A DNA stretch of 64,000 nucleotides from assembly GCF_000283155.1 (NCBI RefSeq), contig NW_004454178.1, positions 7,890,437-7,954,436 of the forward strand, given 5' to 3'. The notes under the pieces were generated by a model. The model was not told the origin of the DNA and ran no database searches. It worked only from the letters and a program-made list of their open reading frames with translations. Both the position numbers and the translations under genes were made by a program. Below are positions 1-10,335 of this stretch, piece by piece. Position 1 is the first letter of the stretch; every line of letters starts with the position of its first letter. Origin of the DNA: Ceratotherium simum simum (lineage: Eukaryota > Chordata > Mammalia > Perissodactyla > Rhinocerotidae).

Positions 1-177
1 TCGTGGGACAATGGAAGGAACACGATGACTACACCAACACAGGCCAATAAGACGGGCAGGGATGGGCTTCTACTAACTGCTGTGGCAGAGGTTGTTCATT
101 GTTCTCCAGTATCTTTTCTCTCTTTCTTCCTTAATAATAAGATTTTTAGCTGAGCATATTGTTACTCATAAGAAAGA

Positions 178-530
178 TTAATTTCCAGCCTCCTTTGCCA
201 TAAGTGTGGCCAAGGGGCTAACTTCTTGCTGGTGGGATATAAACTCAAGTGTCATATGGCAGCCCCTTGGAACCTCTCTTAGGAGACAGATGGCATGTCC
301 CCTTGCCCCTTCTTTATTATCCCTTTCTCCACCTGCTGCCTTGTATATAGATGGCACCATCTTGGGCTGTGACGACAAGAGCCACATTCCAGGGATGATG
401 GAGTGATGAGCTCTATGGAGCCTTGGTCCCCAAGAATTTTAGGGAGCAGAATTATAAGTCCTAGAAGGCTTATCCTCAAACCTTGTGTTTACTCTCTGAG
501 AGATACTGCCTATACCCCGGAATGGGTGAC
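178..530. repeat. Ancient interspersed repeat, family unresolved
   Basis: The stretch from the 'tttccagcctcctttgccat' motif to the 'cttgggctgtgacgacaaga' motif resembles a common mammal-wide repeat that I recognise by pattern but cannot name safely. Short opposing open frames here are shadows of the repeat. Boundaries are approximate. Confidence 0.4.
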
Positions 531-1556
531 TATATATTTAGGACCAGATTTGACCATAAGTGACAAAAAAAAACTAAAATAACTGCCATTTAAATGGGAT
601 AGAAATTTATTTCCCTCTCACATAAACCGAGGTCCACCTCCTGTATTTCAAGTCATTTTCCTCTTTCTCTAGAAGTAAAGATCATTATTAGGTAATATAG
701 TCGACCCTCTCTTCTCAGAAGTAACTTACCCCAATTCAACCACACCTCTTTAATTGTAGGCTTCTTTCACCCCTGTATCTCTTCATTGTCCCCTCAATAT
801 CTCCTTCCCACTCTTTCCCATGTCCCTTTTGAGTTTGACAGTGTGGCAGATTCCACCTAGGGGCTAAAAGAGCCTTGAGTTAAAGCAAAGCTCTGGGAAG
901 TCTATAGAATCAGCCATATGACTTGAATGCAGGGACAGGAAGCCAGCAGAGGAACAGGCTGGCTTAAAACCAGCTCAGTGCCCAGCTCCCTTAACTTGGC
1001 CCTAAAGGCAGGGCAGCTCCAGGCAGAGAGAGAGAGAGAGAGGGAAAGTGGGCTTTAGCACATGGAAGGCTACACACTTGAGCAGCTCTGCAGGCCCAAG
1101 GCCAAGTTGCACATGACCCCCAGCTGCCTCCCAACCTGATGACTTGGGGTCCCTAACCCCCACCCCCTGTGCTTCCTCGTTACCTAACCCAAAGACCTCC
1201 TGAGGCAAATAACGTCTTCCATGTAGGGTGAAGTTATTGAAGCAAAAAATAATAAACTTTCATGAGCATGTTTCAATTTTCACTTGCGTTTATGGCCAAA
1301 GGTGTTTTTTATTTTAATAATCGTTCCTGGAACAAGGGCAAGCCACATGCTGCTAACTTGTCAAAGAGAATGAGAGGGAGAGAGAGTCAGTGAGTCCGTG
1401 CTCAGCTGTAAATTTCTCAACAGCTCAGCTCTAACCCTCCCAGTTTTGAATCCCACCCTTAAAACCTTAATGATAGAGAAAGGGATAAAATATGATCTGG
1501 ACCATGCTCTGTTGACAGTTTGTCCTGGGCTCATTTTAGCCATGACAAGCAAGTTT
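531..1556. other. Unique sequence, no gene seen
   Basis: No repeat, exon or RNA gene recognised. It contains a short (GA)n tract near 1027-1043. The 68-codon frame on the minus strand has no recognisable motif. Confidence 0.4.
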
Positions 1557-1558
1557 TG

Positions 1559-1610
1559 CGTGTGTGTGTGCGCGCGTGTGTGTGTGTGTGTGTGTGTGTG
1601 CATGTGTGTT
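1559..1610. repeat. (TG)n microsatellite with a CGCGCG interruption
   Basis: Alternating TG run broken by 'cgcgcg' at about 1571-1576, ending in 'catgtgtg'. Alternating purine-pyrimidine DNA of this kind can adopt Z-DNA. The opposing open frames here simply translate the repeat as His-Thr or Val-Cys. Confidence 0.95.
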
Positions 1611-2986
1611 TTAAGAGAGAATCTTTAGTGTTCTATGGTACCATTTTATAATGGAGAGTGTGTAAAAGGGAAGGAATTTGGAGGAACTACGCTCCTTCCA
1701 GTTGGACATCAACTTGACTTGTTTTCAGCCCACTTTTATCTGGCAGAGTCTCTGTTTGCTTTTAAATGTCAGAAAAGGTTAAGAAGCCTTTGTAATCTGC
1801 AGGAGATATCCTAGACTTCTGGGGAGGACGCCCACCCTATAATAGTATCAATTGATTACCCCTCCCCACCTTTAAAATTGCCTTTTAGAAGGAACATGTC
1901 TGAGGAACCAAATGAAAGACAAAAGGATTAAAGTAAATGTTCATTCGTGGGTCTGAGTATTTTATTCCAGAATGAGTGAACCTAGAAATATTCAGATGTT
2001 ATATTTCTCTCTGTCTTTTGCGTATATCCTGACTCACATTTTCCCAAATCATGTAGATTCAACAGAAAATATCATGACTAGGAGAGCGTTGATATAACCT
2101 TTCCTTGGTCCTAACTCTGAAGCCTGCTGCAGTAAAAAGGCACTTAAGTCTCCAAGGGACTATGGAGCCTCCTCTAAGTCTAGAAGGAGCTCCATTTTGC
2201 ATCCTAGGTGTTTAATAAAGACAAATGGACCGGCTGAGTGGCCACCAGGTCTGCAAGTCTCAGTAGCTTTTCCTTTGTAGCGTGTGCCCTCATGCGGATC
2301 ACCACCAGGGCATGTAGGAAATATACCCTTTGGGGGGTTAGCAACTAAATTTATAGTTTGAGGTGCTATTCCTATGTGCTTGCACTCAATCTTTTCAAGA
2401 ATCCTTCACCTTCCCCAAGGCAGAGACTAAGTCTGGGGGCTCACAGAGGATCAAGGCCCATCTGGATCTCAGACCATCTGTCCACAAGAGTGTCTGCTGA
2501 GATAGCCTTTGAGCATCTGGTCACCAATGGCCATCAATCCAAGCAGCTTGTTGCTCCGTTGTCCCTTGCTCCTGCCACGCTCTGTTCTGGCCCAGGGACT
2601 TCCTTTGCTGCATTTGCAGACATAGGTCCCATTCTGCTTCCTCTGTGCTGCGCCGCAGCGTGGAAATATCAGTATGTCACCATCTGCTGAAAATCTCAGC
2701 ACAGACATTTCCTACCTGAGATTCTGTCTAGGAAAGAAGGTCTCTATTTCCAGTACCCACCAAACGTAAAATCCCATCACTTTCCCATCCATTTTCTTCT
2801 CCACTTCTGCCCGGGGGGATATTTTCTAGCACTGGTCCTCCCAGGCAGTTTTTACTATGCTTTGAGCCCTCTCCATTTCTCTAAGGTTGTGGGTCTTAAA
2901 GACTAAAGCCACAGATGGGTTTTGTTTCTTTTCTCCAGCACTACCTTAGCCTTACCTTGCACTGAGAACACTCCACTAGGTGGAAA
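1611..2986. other. Unique sequence, no gene seen
   Basis: A 110-codon frame at 2358-2690 has no recognisable domain and an antisense frame runs across it. I see neither a plausible splice context nor a promoter, so I leave it unannotated. Confidence 0.35.
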
Positions 2987-3057
2987 AGTGTGTGTGTATG
3001 CACATGTGTGTGCTTGTGTGTGTGTGCACGCAGGTGCATGCACTCACATACACACAT
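2987..3057. repeat. Imperfect (TG)n/(CA)n microsatellite
   Basis: A TG-rich run interrupted by 'tatgcacatg' and 'gcacgcaggtgcatgc', then switching to CA on the same strand. The switch makes it weakly self-complementary. Confidence 0.85.
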
Positions 3058-4019
3058 AGGTGCTGGGGGATGGAAGGAGTAAACTATTGGAGGGAAAAAG
3101 TCAGTTAAAAATCTTGAAATTTTTCTATGTTTATAAATACACAAATAAGAGGTGATGAACTTTCAATACTCCTAGTATTAAGAGAATGACTGTAGAAAAT
3201 TGTCATTTTTAGCTCTTAGAAAACAATTAGATAATTAATTTGAGTAATATATATGCTTTCTGTCTCTGAAATTGCTCCTGCTGAGTTAGGACACATCCAT
3301 GTGTTCAACAAACTGGAGGAGAAATAGAGTTGGAAGGATCCTTGACTTTCTCTTGCAAACCCCGAGGACAGCACTGCAGAGCTGTGTCCTGAAGTAACCT
3401 CAGGAGGACTGCCCACAAGGATTTCCCAGCCCTCTGCTTCAGAGGTCAGGCCACATAATTGTCCCAGGAATAGAGGTGGTGTGCACAGGCTTGGTGGTCA
3501 ACATCGAGAGCGGCGGGAGGAGGGTGTGGTGTGCTGTGACACTCAGGAGTCACCAGTTTTCCTGCCTCAAAGCAATAGAGCTAATCTAGCAACTTGGCAC
3601 CCAGAGAGGGAAAGGCACGAGTCAGAGTAGCCTCACAAAGCCAGAAGGTGCCAAGTTCCACCTCATCCCCGAGTCATAATCCTCCAGGCCTGGGATCACT
3701 CAGGCTATCCAGCCTGCCAGCCCCAGGCCTCCCCCACCCCCTAGTTCCAGCACAACCCAGGACTCCTTCCATAACATGCAGGACAATAGGCCAAGGCTGC
3801 AGGGTGAGGGCTGCAGCCAGGTGACATGTGTTTTATATCTATGGGCAGAGCAAACCTTTGTAAAACTTTGAGGCACCTCAAATCTAAATGTCTCCAGCTC
3901 AAGTCTCCTCCTTCCATAGTTCTTTCCCTATTCCCTTTCCTGGCATCCCTCCTCCCCATAAGGTCAGAACATTACTGCTCTCATCTCTTCTAGAAGATAG
4001 TTGTAAGTAAGAAGAGACT
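3058..4019. other. Unique sequence, no gene seen
   Basis: Moderately GC-rich around 3600-3800 but without CpG enrichment. Short overlapping frames on both strands carry no recognisable motif. Confidence 0.35.
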
Positions 4020-4110
4020 GAACTTGAAGCCTTAAGACCCACATTGGAGCCCAGGCCCTGTCACTAGCTGGATGATCCTGGGAAGCTTGGTACTCAGCAT
4101 ATGGGAGGCC
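4020..4110 (+). repeat. MIR-like SINE fragment
   Basis: The order 'ggagcccaggccctgtcact' then 'agctggatgatcctggg' follows the MIR core, where a residue-rich head leads to the 'tgtgaccttgggcaagt' block. It is heavily diverged and only the central part is visible. Confidence 0.5.
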
Positions 4111-4346
4111 TCCAATAAGTGTGTGGATCTGAATCCATCAAGATTCTGTTATCAGCAACTTGCACCTTGAACTCTTATTTGTTCTAGAGTGTGGCTCCCA
4201 ACTTTTTCTAAGTGCAAACATCATTTCTTAAAGCCAAGAAACGTCATAAACCACTATCTTATGATTAATATCTATGGATTAAGAGAGTACATCAGAACCC
4301 AAAGCTATATAAATTCAGTGCTCCTCTGAAAAGGAATTGTATTTTT

Positions 4347-4640
4347 TCTTTTTTTTGTGAGGAAGATCAGCCCTGAGCTAACATCCATGCTAATCCTCCT
4401 CTTTTTGCTGAGGAAGACCGCTCTGAGCTAACATCTATTGCCAATCCTCCTCCTTTTTCTTTTTCCCCCAAAGCCCAGTAGATAGTTGTATGTCATAGTT
4501 GCACATCCTTCTAGTTTCTGTATGTGGGACGCAGCCCCAGCATGGCCGAGAAGCGGTGCCTCGGTGAGCGCCCAAGATCCAAACCCGGGCAGCCAGTAGC
4601 GGAGCACGTGCACTTAACCGCTAAACCACGGGGCCGGCCC
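4347..4640 (-). mobile_element. ERE-type SINE (equine repetitive element), full length, reverse
   Basis: Read on the minus strand it starts with the 'gggccggccccgtggtttag' tRNA-Ser-like head, passes through a B-box-like 'gggtttggatc', and ends in an A-rich tail, seen as the T run just after 4342. It is bounded by imperfect 15-bp target-site duplications: 'aggaattgtattttt' at 4332-4346 and 'aggagtagtattttt' at 4641-4655. The head type matches the 20.5-kb copy, with its 'tacaactatctactgggg' body, more than the 48.6 and 53.0-kb copies. ERE SINEs are characteristic of horses and relatives, which is the main taxonomic evidence in the window. Confidence 0.93.
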
Positions 4641-4734
4641 AGGAGTAGTATTTTTAGTCACAACAGAGTCTACTGTATTTAACAATCGTAGTATACATAT
4701 ATGCAAAGTTGACCATCCATTCAGTCTATGACAA

Positions 4735-4890
4735 TGTTTTGTTTAAAATGCAGATTCCTGGACCCATCCCCAGCAACTTTAATTCAGTGGATTTGGAAGT
4801 AGAGTTCAAGAATCTGTATTTTAACCCCCAGTGTGTTTTTTTAATGGTGATCATCCACTGACCACTCTTGAGAAATACTATCTAGGGGGA
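4735..4890. mobile_element. MER5A-like hAT-Charlie fragment
   Basis: The block 'aaaatgcagattcctggacc' followed by 'agaatctgtattttaac' and 'cttgagaaatact' follows the layout of MER5A-class non-autonomous hAT elements. The left inverted end is not clear. Diverged. Confidence 0.55.
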
Positions 4891-6614
4891 TTACTTGAAT
4901 TATCTGTCTACCTACTGTGGCAGCTCTTCATAATTTAACTAAATAAGGCTGCTGTTTTCAGCCCAATACTTTGTGTTAGCTTTGCTCATCTTCTATCTGC
5001 AATATTTTCTGAGGTCTATGAAGGTAACCAGGGGAAATACAGACTCCTTGGCTTGGTTATCAGATTGCGGAGGTGCTAAATGACGGAGTTCAGTGCCTTG
5101 TGAGTGTCCCTTAAAGCACGTGATTTCCAATTGTCTTGGTCTTTCACAGTAAAGGCTCAAATCCTGCAATCTTGATTTATAGTCCTGCAAGGAGAAATGG
5201 AAGAAGGTTTGTATTACTTCTCATTGGCTCTACACCAGTTTTTTCAAACTCAGTTTTGGCTGGAGTTATTCCCTTAATTGTGTGTCTTCCAAATCATACA
5301 GTCCAGAGATCCATAATTGGACAGCTCACGTAGCACTAGAAGTTTAGCTGCCCTCCTACAATAAACATGGGGATGACCATGGCGTCACTGTTCTTGGTCT
5401 GAGTATGGCATTTGGCTCATCCATCCAGGAGTCCAATTAGAGAATATGGATGGCTTCAGAATCCATTTTGTCTAAAGAGAAAGAGATTTGCTGCTTTCAA
5501 TAATGCCATGGAATTTCCGACCTGATTATTAAGAACTCTGATGAGTCAAACTTAAGCTGGGTTTCTGGCTATGCATAACTTTCACATTCTTTGAGTTTTG
5601 GATTCCTCTAGAATTCATCAAGTCTAAGTCCCACACCAACTCCAGTTCCTACATTATACTGGAGATCTAAGGAACAGAGCAAGAATTTGCTTCCTTAGCC
5701 CAAGTTTCCATTTAACTCAGAAAACAGAGCTCTTAATTTATATTTCCCTTGACAAACAATGGTTTAACTTACAGGAGAAAGGCGTCTCAGGAACTTGGAC
5801 AAACTTAAGAGGAGAACTAAATTAGAGGTTAGATAAAACTCAGCCTTCCCACTTCAGCCAGGTTCTGCCATCTCCAGTTACTATAAACAATTGTGATTTT
5901 GAAAGTGTTGAAAAAAATACATTGACAATCTCCCCCAAAGGAGCAAGGGATTACAAGACCATTTCGAGCCTCTGTGCTGCTCAGTGGTAATATGGTTATA
6001 CAGAACAACTTGAGCCCCAGACAAGCAAGGACACCTCGCTACTGTTCCACTGAGCCCTTGGAATGGGGAGTAAATGGTCCCACCATTTGTCATTTGTCTG
6101 GGAAGTCCTGTGATGAGATGGGTAGTAAATCCAAAGAACAGTAAGCAATGTCTTCTGGATGTCTCTCTCTCCCTCTCTCTCTCCGTCCTTATCTCTTCTC
6201 TCCACCTCACACACCTCACAAGTGAGGAAAGTGGATTTTCACCCTACTTTGAAAGCATTTGAGGAGTACCTACCTTGTGCTAGGAATTCCATGGGCAAAA
6301 ATGTTGAAGATAAGGGAAGATGTATAATATAAGATCTCCCATCCAGAGAAAGAAACCCGAGTGTCCTTTTGTATTTCCTACACTTTCTAGGAAGGGGAAA
6401 TTACTATTCATTTTTTCCAAAATATATGAACCAGAGAAGGGGCACTGATTAGCCTTGACACAGCTTCAGTGGTTGAGATATGGCCCCATGATGCTCTCTT
6501 TCTTTCTGTAAAACTGCAGTGACCACCATCTATCCAAACTTTCCAGCTTAAGGAAACTCACTTCCACCCTTGAAACCTTCAAGGCCTCCTAAAGGTAAAC
6601 TGGGCAAAGACAGG
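4891..6614. other. Unique sequence with a short (CT)n tract, no gene seen
   Basis: The (CT)n tract lies at about 6161-6184. The 112-codon minus frame at 5881-6219 crosses this tract and has a low-complexity Arg-Glu stretch because of it, so I do not treat it as coding. Confidence 0.4.
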
Positions 6615-6740
6615 AGTGTGCTCTTCTTACCTGTGTCATTGGTCAAATCTGCTCACCTCTGGGGACCTTGGTTTCCCCATTTTCACAAGAGGAAGTAAAA
6701 CTGAACCTCCAAGGCCTTTTCCAAATGGGATAGTCTGCAG
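6615..6740 (+). repeat. MIR-like SINE fragment
   Basis: 'ctcacctctggggaccttgg' followed by 'tttccccattttcacaagag' matches the MIR 3' half ('cctctgtgcctcagtttcctcatctg' region). Diverged, with uncertain ends. Confidence 0.5.
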
Positions 6741-7629
6741 GCCTGTGGACTCCCAGTCCTCACAGCTCCCTTCTCTGTCCTCTGGTAAGATCCTGACTCT
6801 GCCCTCTTTCTTCTTGGCTTCCTAACCCAGGCTCCCATCCTCTCAGAGGGAAAGAATTAGAAAAAATAATCTGCATTAAACAGTCAGAGTCTAGCTGTTG
6901 TTTGGGTGGCTACCTCCTGGTTGCTGGTGGGGTAGTCTTTGCATTTTAACAAAGGCCCATGGGATTTCAGCATCAGTCCAGCTGATAGAAGATAGGAAGG
7001 AGAAAGAGAAGAGCAGACTTCCCGGAGGCCTTTAGTTCACCCCTTAAGTCTCAATGCACCATTTCTACAAATAACATGGTCCTAGAAAAGCCTATTTCAT
7101 AGAAGAGGGAAGGAGCCATAATCCAGAACCATTAAGAGAGAAAGAAGGGGGAAAAAAACTGGTGAGAATTACAGCAAGAGGAAGGATTAGAGCAAAAAGT
7201 CTTCTGTTTGGGATATGCAGGGAGAAAAAGAACTGAGATGATCAGGGATGGCAAGTATGTCTCCAGCAGGCTGCCAGCCCTGGAAGACTTGGCTAAATGA
7301 TCATAGCTTCTCCTCCTGTCTCAAATGCCTCTCAGTGCAGCCTCCCGGAGCTGCCATCATGGATATGTTAGTGGAGGAGCTTGAGTTTCCTTGACTCCAT
7401 TAGGTTACACTTAGTAAATGCAGATGGTGGCAGACAGAAGTTAGAAAGGAGCAGTGGAGCCTCTCTAACATTTTGAGGATGATAACATGAGCAGCTATTC
7501 TGATGCCTAATTACCAGAACCATTGTCAGAGATAGAAATCCATGAGCCATGGTTCACCTCAAATTCTAAGGAGTCAGAGCAGTGTGGTGCTCTTTTTGCC
7601 ACTTGAGATAGAAATCACCTCTACAATCC

Positions 7630-7990
7630 ACCAAATTTCCATCCAGTCTCTCCTTGAGAACTTCCAGTAGCAGAAAGATCCTTACTTTTGAGTATGCTTC
7701 ATTTTTAGGCGTCTCTATTAAAAAGGTTTCCCTTGAGCTGAGGAAGAATTTACCTCTTTGTAACTTGTACCCACAGAGCCCAGCTCAGTCTCCTGGGGCC
7801 ACACAGGAAAAAAATGCAACCCTCTTGCTTGTGCCAGTTCTTTAGAGCCTGATGTCATCTTCCATGTCTTCCTCCATCCCCTCTTCCAGCCACCAGGCCT
7901 GACTTCAACTGTTCTTCATATAGCATGGTTTCAAGTCTAATCCTGGTTGGTACTTCTTACGACAATAGAGAATTACTTGTATTGTTTGAA
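7630..7990 (+). mobile_element. CR1/L3-type LINE 3' fragment
   Basis: The series 'cctctttgtaacttgtaccc', 'ctcctggggccacacaggaa', 'cttcaactgttcttcatata' and 'gcatggtttcaagtctaatc' follows the order of the conserved CR1/L3 3' region. Old and only partial; coding capacity is lost. The 63-codon frame here is a by-product. Confidence 0.7.
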
Positions 7991-8477
7991 TTAGAGACAA
8001 AGGATTATCTTTTCCCATTTTGATTCTAAAAGATAGAACTTTTGCTATGTCACTTGGCCTCATGGTAGCCATGATCTTGGTCAAGATGTATCTTTTCTCT
8101 GAGCTTGGAAGAGTTTGAACTTCTTGGACCCTCAGGTCCCTCCCACTTCTGCAAATCTAAGAAAGTATGAACAGCCATCCTCTGCCAAGCCTATACTCTT
8201 TAGGACTCTCCACCCATGAAATCTGAAAAATACTCCAGCCATTAGGGGAGAAGCAGAGGATCCTGCTGTGGAACTGGAAGACTCCCTGATGCTCTGCCAT
8301 AGAGAATCACTCTACCTTTGCTCCTCCTATCTCCACATATATCCACCTAGGGTTCTTCAGCAACTTCTGTTGTCCTTGAGGCGGATTTCCATTTTAACCT
8401 AGGTTTCATCTGGTTCAGACAGAAACATGGAGAATTCATCTCCAGAACCAGGCTACAATGCAAGTATTTAAGCTTTG
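7991..8477. other. Unique sequence, no gene seen
   Basis: No repeat or coding signal recognised between the CR1/L3 relic and the U2 retropseudogene. Confidence 0.35.
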
Positions 8478-8566
8478 ATAACTAGGGAATTGGGATTGCT
8501 TCTCAGGCTTTTGGCTAAGATCAAGTGTAATACCTAGTCTTACCAGTTTAATAGCTAGGGAATTGG
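8478..8566 (+). pseudogene. U2 snRNA tailless retropseudogene (5' ~59 nt) with target-site duplication
   Basis: Positions 8495-8553 align without gaps to U2 snRNA nucleotides 1-59. Positions 8509-8529 (ttttggctaag through atcaagtgta) are unbroken, and about eight substitutions are visible elsewhere, including two in the 'cggcc' loop region. Everything after about nt 59 of U2 (the Sm site and 3' stem-loops) is absent. The insert is flanked by 'ataactagggaattgg' (8478-8493) and 'atagctagggaattgg' (8551-8566), a 16-bp duplication with one mismatch. The start of the right copy overlaps the 'ata' end of the U2 segment. No A-rich tail is present. One extra G (8494) sits between the left duplication and U2 nt 1. 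These are the hallmarks of L1-machinery retrotransposition of a 3'-truncated structured RNA, the class called tailless retropseudogenes. It cannot make U2. Confidence 0.9.
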
Positions 8567-8646
8567 TAAAAATCTTGTTTTTGAGTGTTTAGGTCAGATA
8601 GGTGAGCTGAGAGAGATACTCAGTTTACTAACTAGCCTGGGGCTAT

Positions 8647-8717
8647 TTAAAGTCTTATTGAAGGGTGCCAGGCTAGCTTAGTCGGTAGAGCATGAGACTC
8701 TTAAAGTCTTATTGAAG
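8647..8717 (+). pseudogene. tRNA-Lys(CTT) 5'-half tailless retropseudogene with perfect target-site duplication
   Basis: Positions 8667-8704 match the first ~38 nt of mammalian tRNA-Lys(CTT): acceptor 5' strand, D arm ('agcttagtcggtagagc'), anticodon stem 5' strand and anticodon CTT at 8700-8702. Mismatches lie near tRNA positions 4 and 12. The match stops inside the anticodon loop, so the T arm and 3' acceptor strand are missing. The segment is flanked by exact copies of 'ttaaagtcttattgaag' (8647-8663 and 8701-8717), and the right copy's 'ttaa' overlaps the tRNA's own anticodon-loop 'ttaa'. The left site reads TTT-AAAG, which fits an L1 endonuclease nick. There is no poly(A). Three unexplained bases 'ggt' (8664-8666) precede the tRNA. 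It is not a functional tRNA gene. Confidence 0.93.
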
Positions 8718-8739
8718 ACCAACAAGATAAATCTCAAAG

Positions 8740-8980
8740 TCTAAGATAGGCCTTGGGCAAAGTAGACAGTAATAAGGGAATTACAAGACCAGGACCTGTG
8801 CACAGCCAAGATGTTCTCCACAATCGGGGATATAAAAAGTAAGAAAAAAGAAGTTATCCTTAGGGTCATTCCTACTATCTTCCTGTATAATTTGTTCTCA
8901 GTCTCTTCCCACTGCCCATAACAGGGCCTAGCATAGATTAGTTGCTCAATAAATATATGTGGAATGAATGAATCTCTGAT
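8740..8980 (+). repeat. L2/MIR-type 3' end
   Basis: It ends with 'agttgctcaataaatatatg' and then 'gaatgaatgaat', the signature 3' terminus of L2-family LINEs and the MIRs that borrow it. The upstream part is too diverged to subclassify. Confidence 0.6.
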
Positions 8981-9024
8981 CAAAACTTTGTTAATAGTTC
9001 TAGGTTTGCATCATATAGTCATTT

Positions 9025-9200
9025 ACACCACCAACATTTATTAAGCACCGTCAGTGTACTAGGCACTGTGCTAGACACTAGAGAGTTTATAGATAAATTT
9101 GACTTGAGCTCAGAGCTCATATTCTGGTAGGGTAGGTAAGATATTTACCCAAGTGGCAGTAAGTGCACTAAAAAGTGGTCAAGATAAGACACAGTGGACA
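9025..9200 (-). repeat. L2-type 3' end, reverse
   Basis: 'caacatttattaagcaccgt' and 'actaggcactgtgctagaca' are the reverse-strand form of the L2 3' terminus. The tract continues into the 'gagctcatattctggtaggg' block. Confidence 0.65.
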
Positions 9201-10110
9201 CTAAACATAAGGAGATGCTATATAGAGGGTTAACAAAAAGGCTTCATGTGAAAGTATTCCCTTCAACTTGTCCTGCTCTGTTAAACTTGAAGCTTGACAT
9301 CCCCTTCTCAATTATAAGAACTCAGTCTGATTATTCAAACTAAAATTCTTGAGCATAAAGTTCCAGGCAGAGCTGGAGGGAGAACTTTTCCCATGGAGGG
9401 TCCTTGTTTCTGGCTCTCTTCCACTTCCTGGCAAGACCTCAACTGGCGCTCCTCCAGGCGACCCACCCTATTGCAAATTTCCCCCTGGCAGCTCACCTGC
9501 TCCCTGGACTTGCAACTGGGAATCTCATACCTGTGTGCAGCCAAAAGATTTCAGGAAATGGTGCTTTGGAAACATATCTTTAAAATGAAAACAGATAAAG
9601 CAGCTGGCAATGGAGCCAAAGAAAACTCTACTCTTTCTGAATAGCAAGCAGTTTGTTGGCACTGGAAACCTACCTGCTCTAAGCCACCACCACGTCCTCT
9701 AATAAATGCACTAGTGCACACGGAGACACACATACACACGAACACTCAGCAACTGGGCTGCAGAACACGCCCTTGAAAACCTCTTTGGAGGGCACCATGG
9801 CTGTTAGAGCCTGCAGCCCTTTGAGGTTCTAACCCACAAGGCCTGGGTCACACACTTCCTTCTGGAGAAACATTTATGGCTTCCTTCTCCACACTGTAGA
9901 CAAGTTAAACCAAGTCCAGTGGAATTTTTACAGGCATTTCTAAGTTAGATGCACCTTTTAGCAATCTTCACTTGTAATTCATGAGAGTTTTGTTTCTAAT
10001 TTAGGAAAAGGAAAAATAAAAGATGTGAGTTGGGACCATTTCATCTACTAGGGTGGCATTAGTAAGTTGACCCTCTCTTTGTGGAAGGCAGCCGAACCCT
10101 ACCAAAAAAA
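9201..10110. other. Unique sequence, no gene seen
   Basis: Several short frames overlap at 9335-9745 on both strands in different registers. None has a motif and no splice pattern stands out. Confidence 0.35.
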
Positions 10111-10114
10111 GCCA

Positions 10115-10335
10115 TTTAAATCATATTCCCTTGCAAGGCTGCAACACATTCCAATTTATGAAGTGCTTCCACTTGGCTGATCTTGAGCGAGGCTCACAAC
10201 AGACCTGGGTGCTTGGCGAGGATGATCATCATCGCCTTGTGCGGATGAGGAAACTGATGAGCAGACAATGAGTGACTTGCTCGAGCACACATTGGGAAGA
10301 AGGAGCCAACACACATCTTCCGAGCTGCATCTAGG
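10115..10335 (-). repeat. MIR SINE, reverse
   Basis: The block 'gcggatgaggaaactgatga' followed by 'gagtgacttgctcgagcaca' is the reverse MIR core. It is preceded by the 'gatcatcatcgccttg' spacer expected in this orientation. Confidence 0.7.

Noticed and set aside
8495..8553. Functional U2 snRNA gene
   Set aside because: Truncated at about nt 59 with several mismatches, and no Sm site, 3' stem-loops or snRNA promoter.
8667..8704. Functional tRNA-Lys gene
   Set aside because: Only the 5' half is present; T arm, 3' acceptor strand and terminator are missing and a target-site duplication flanks it.
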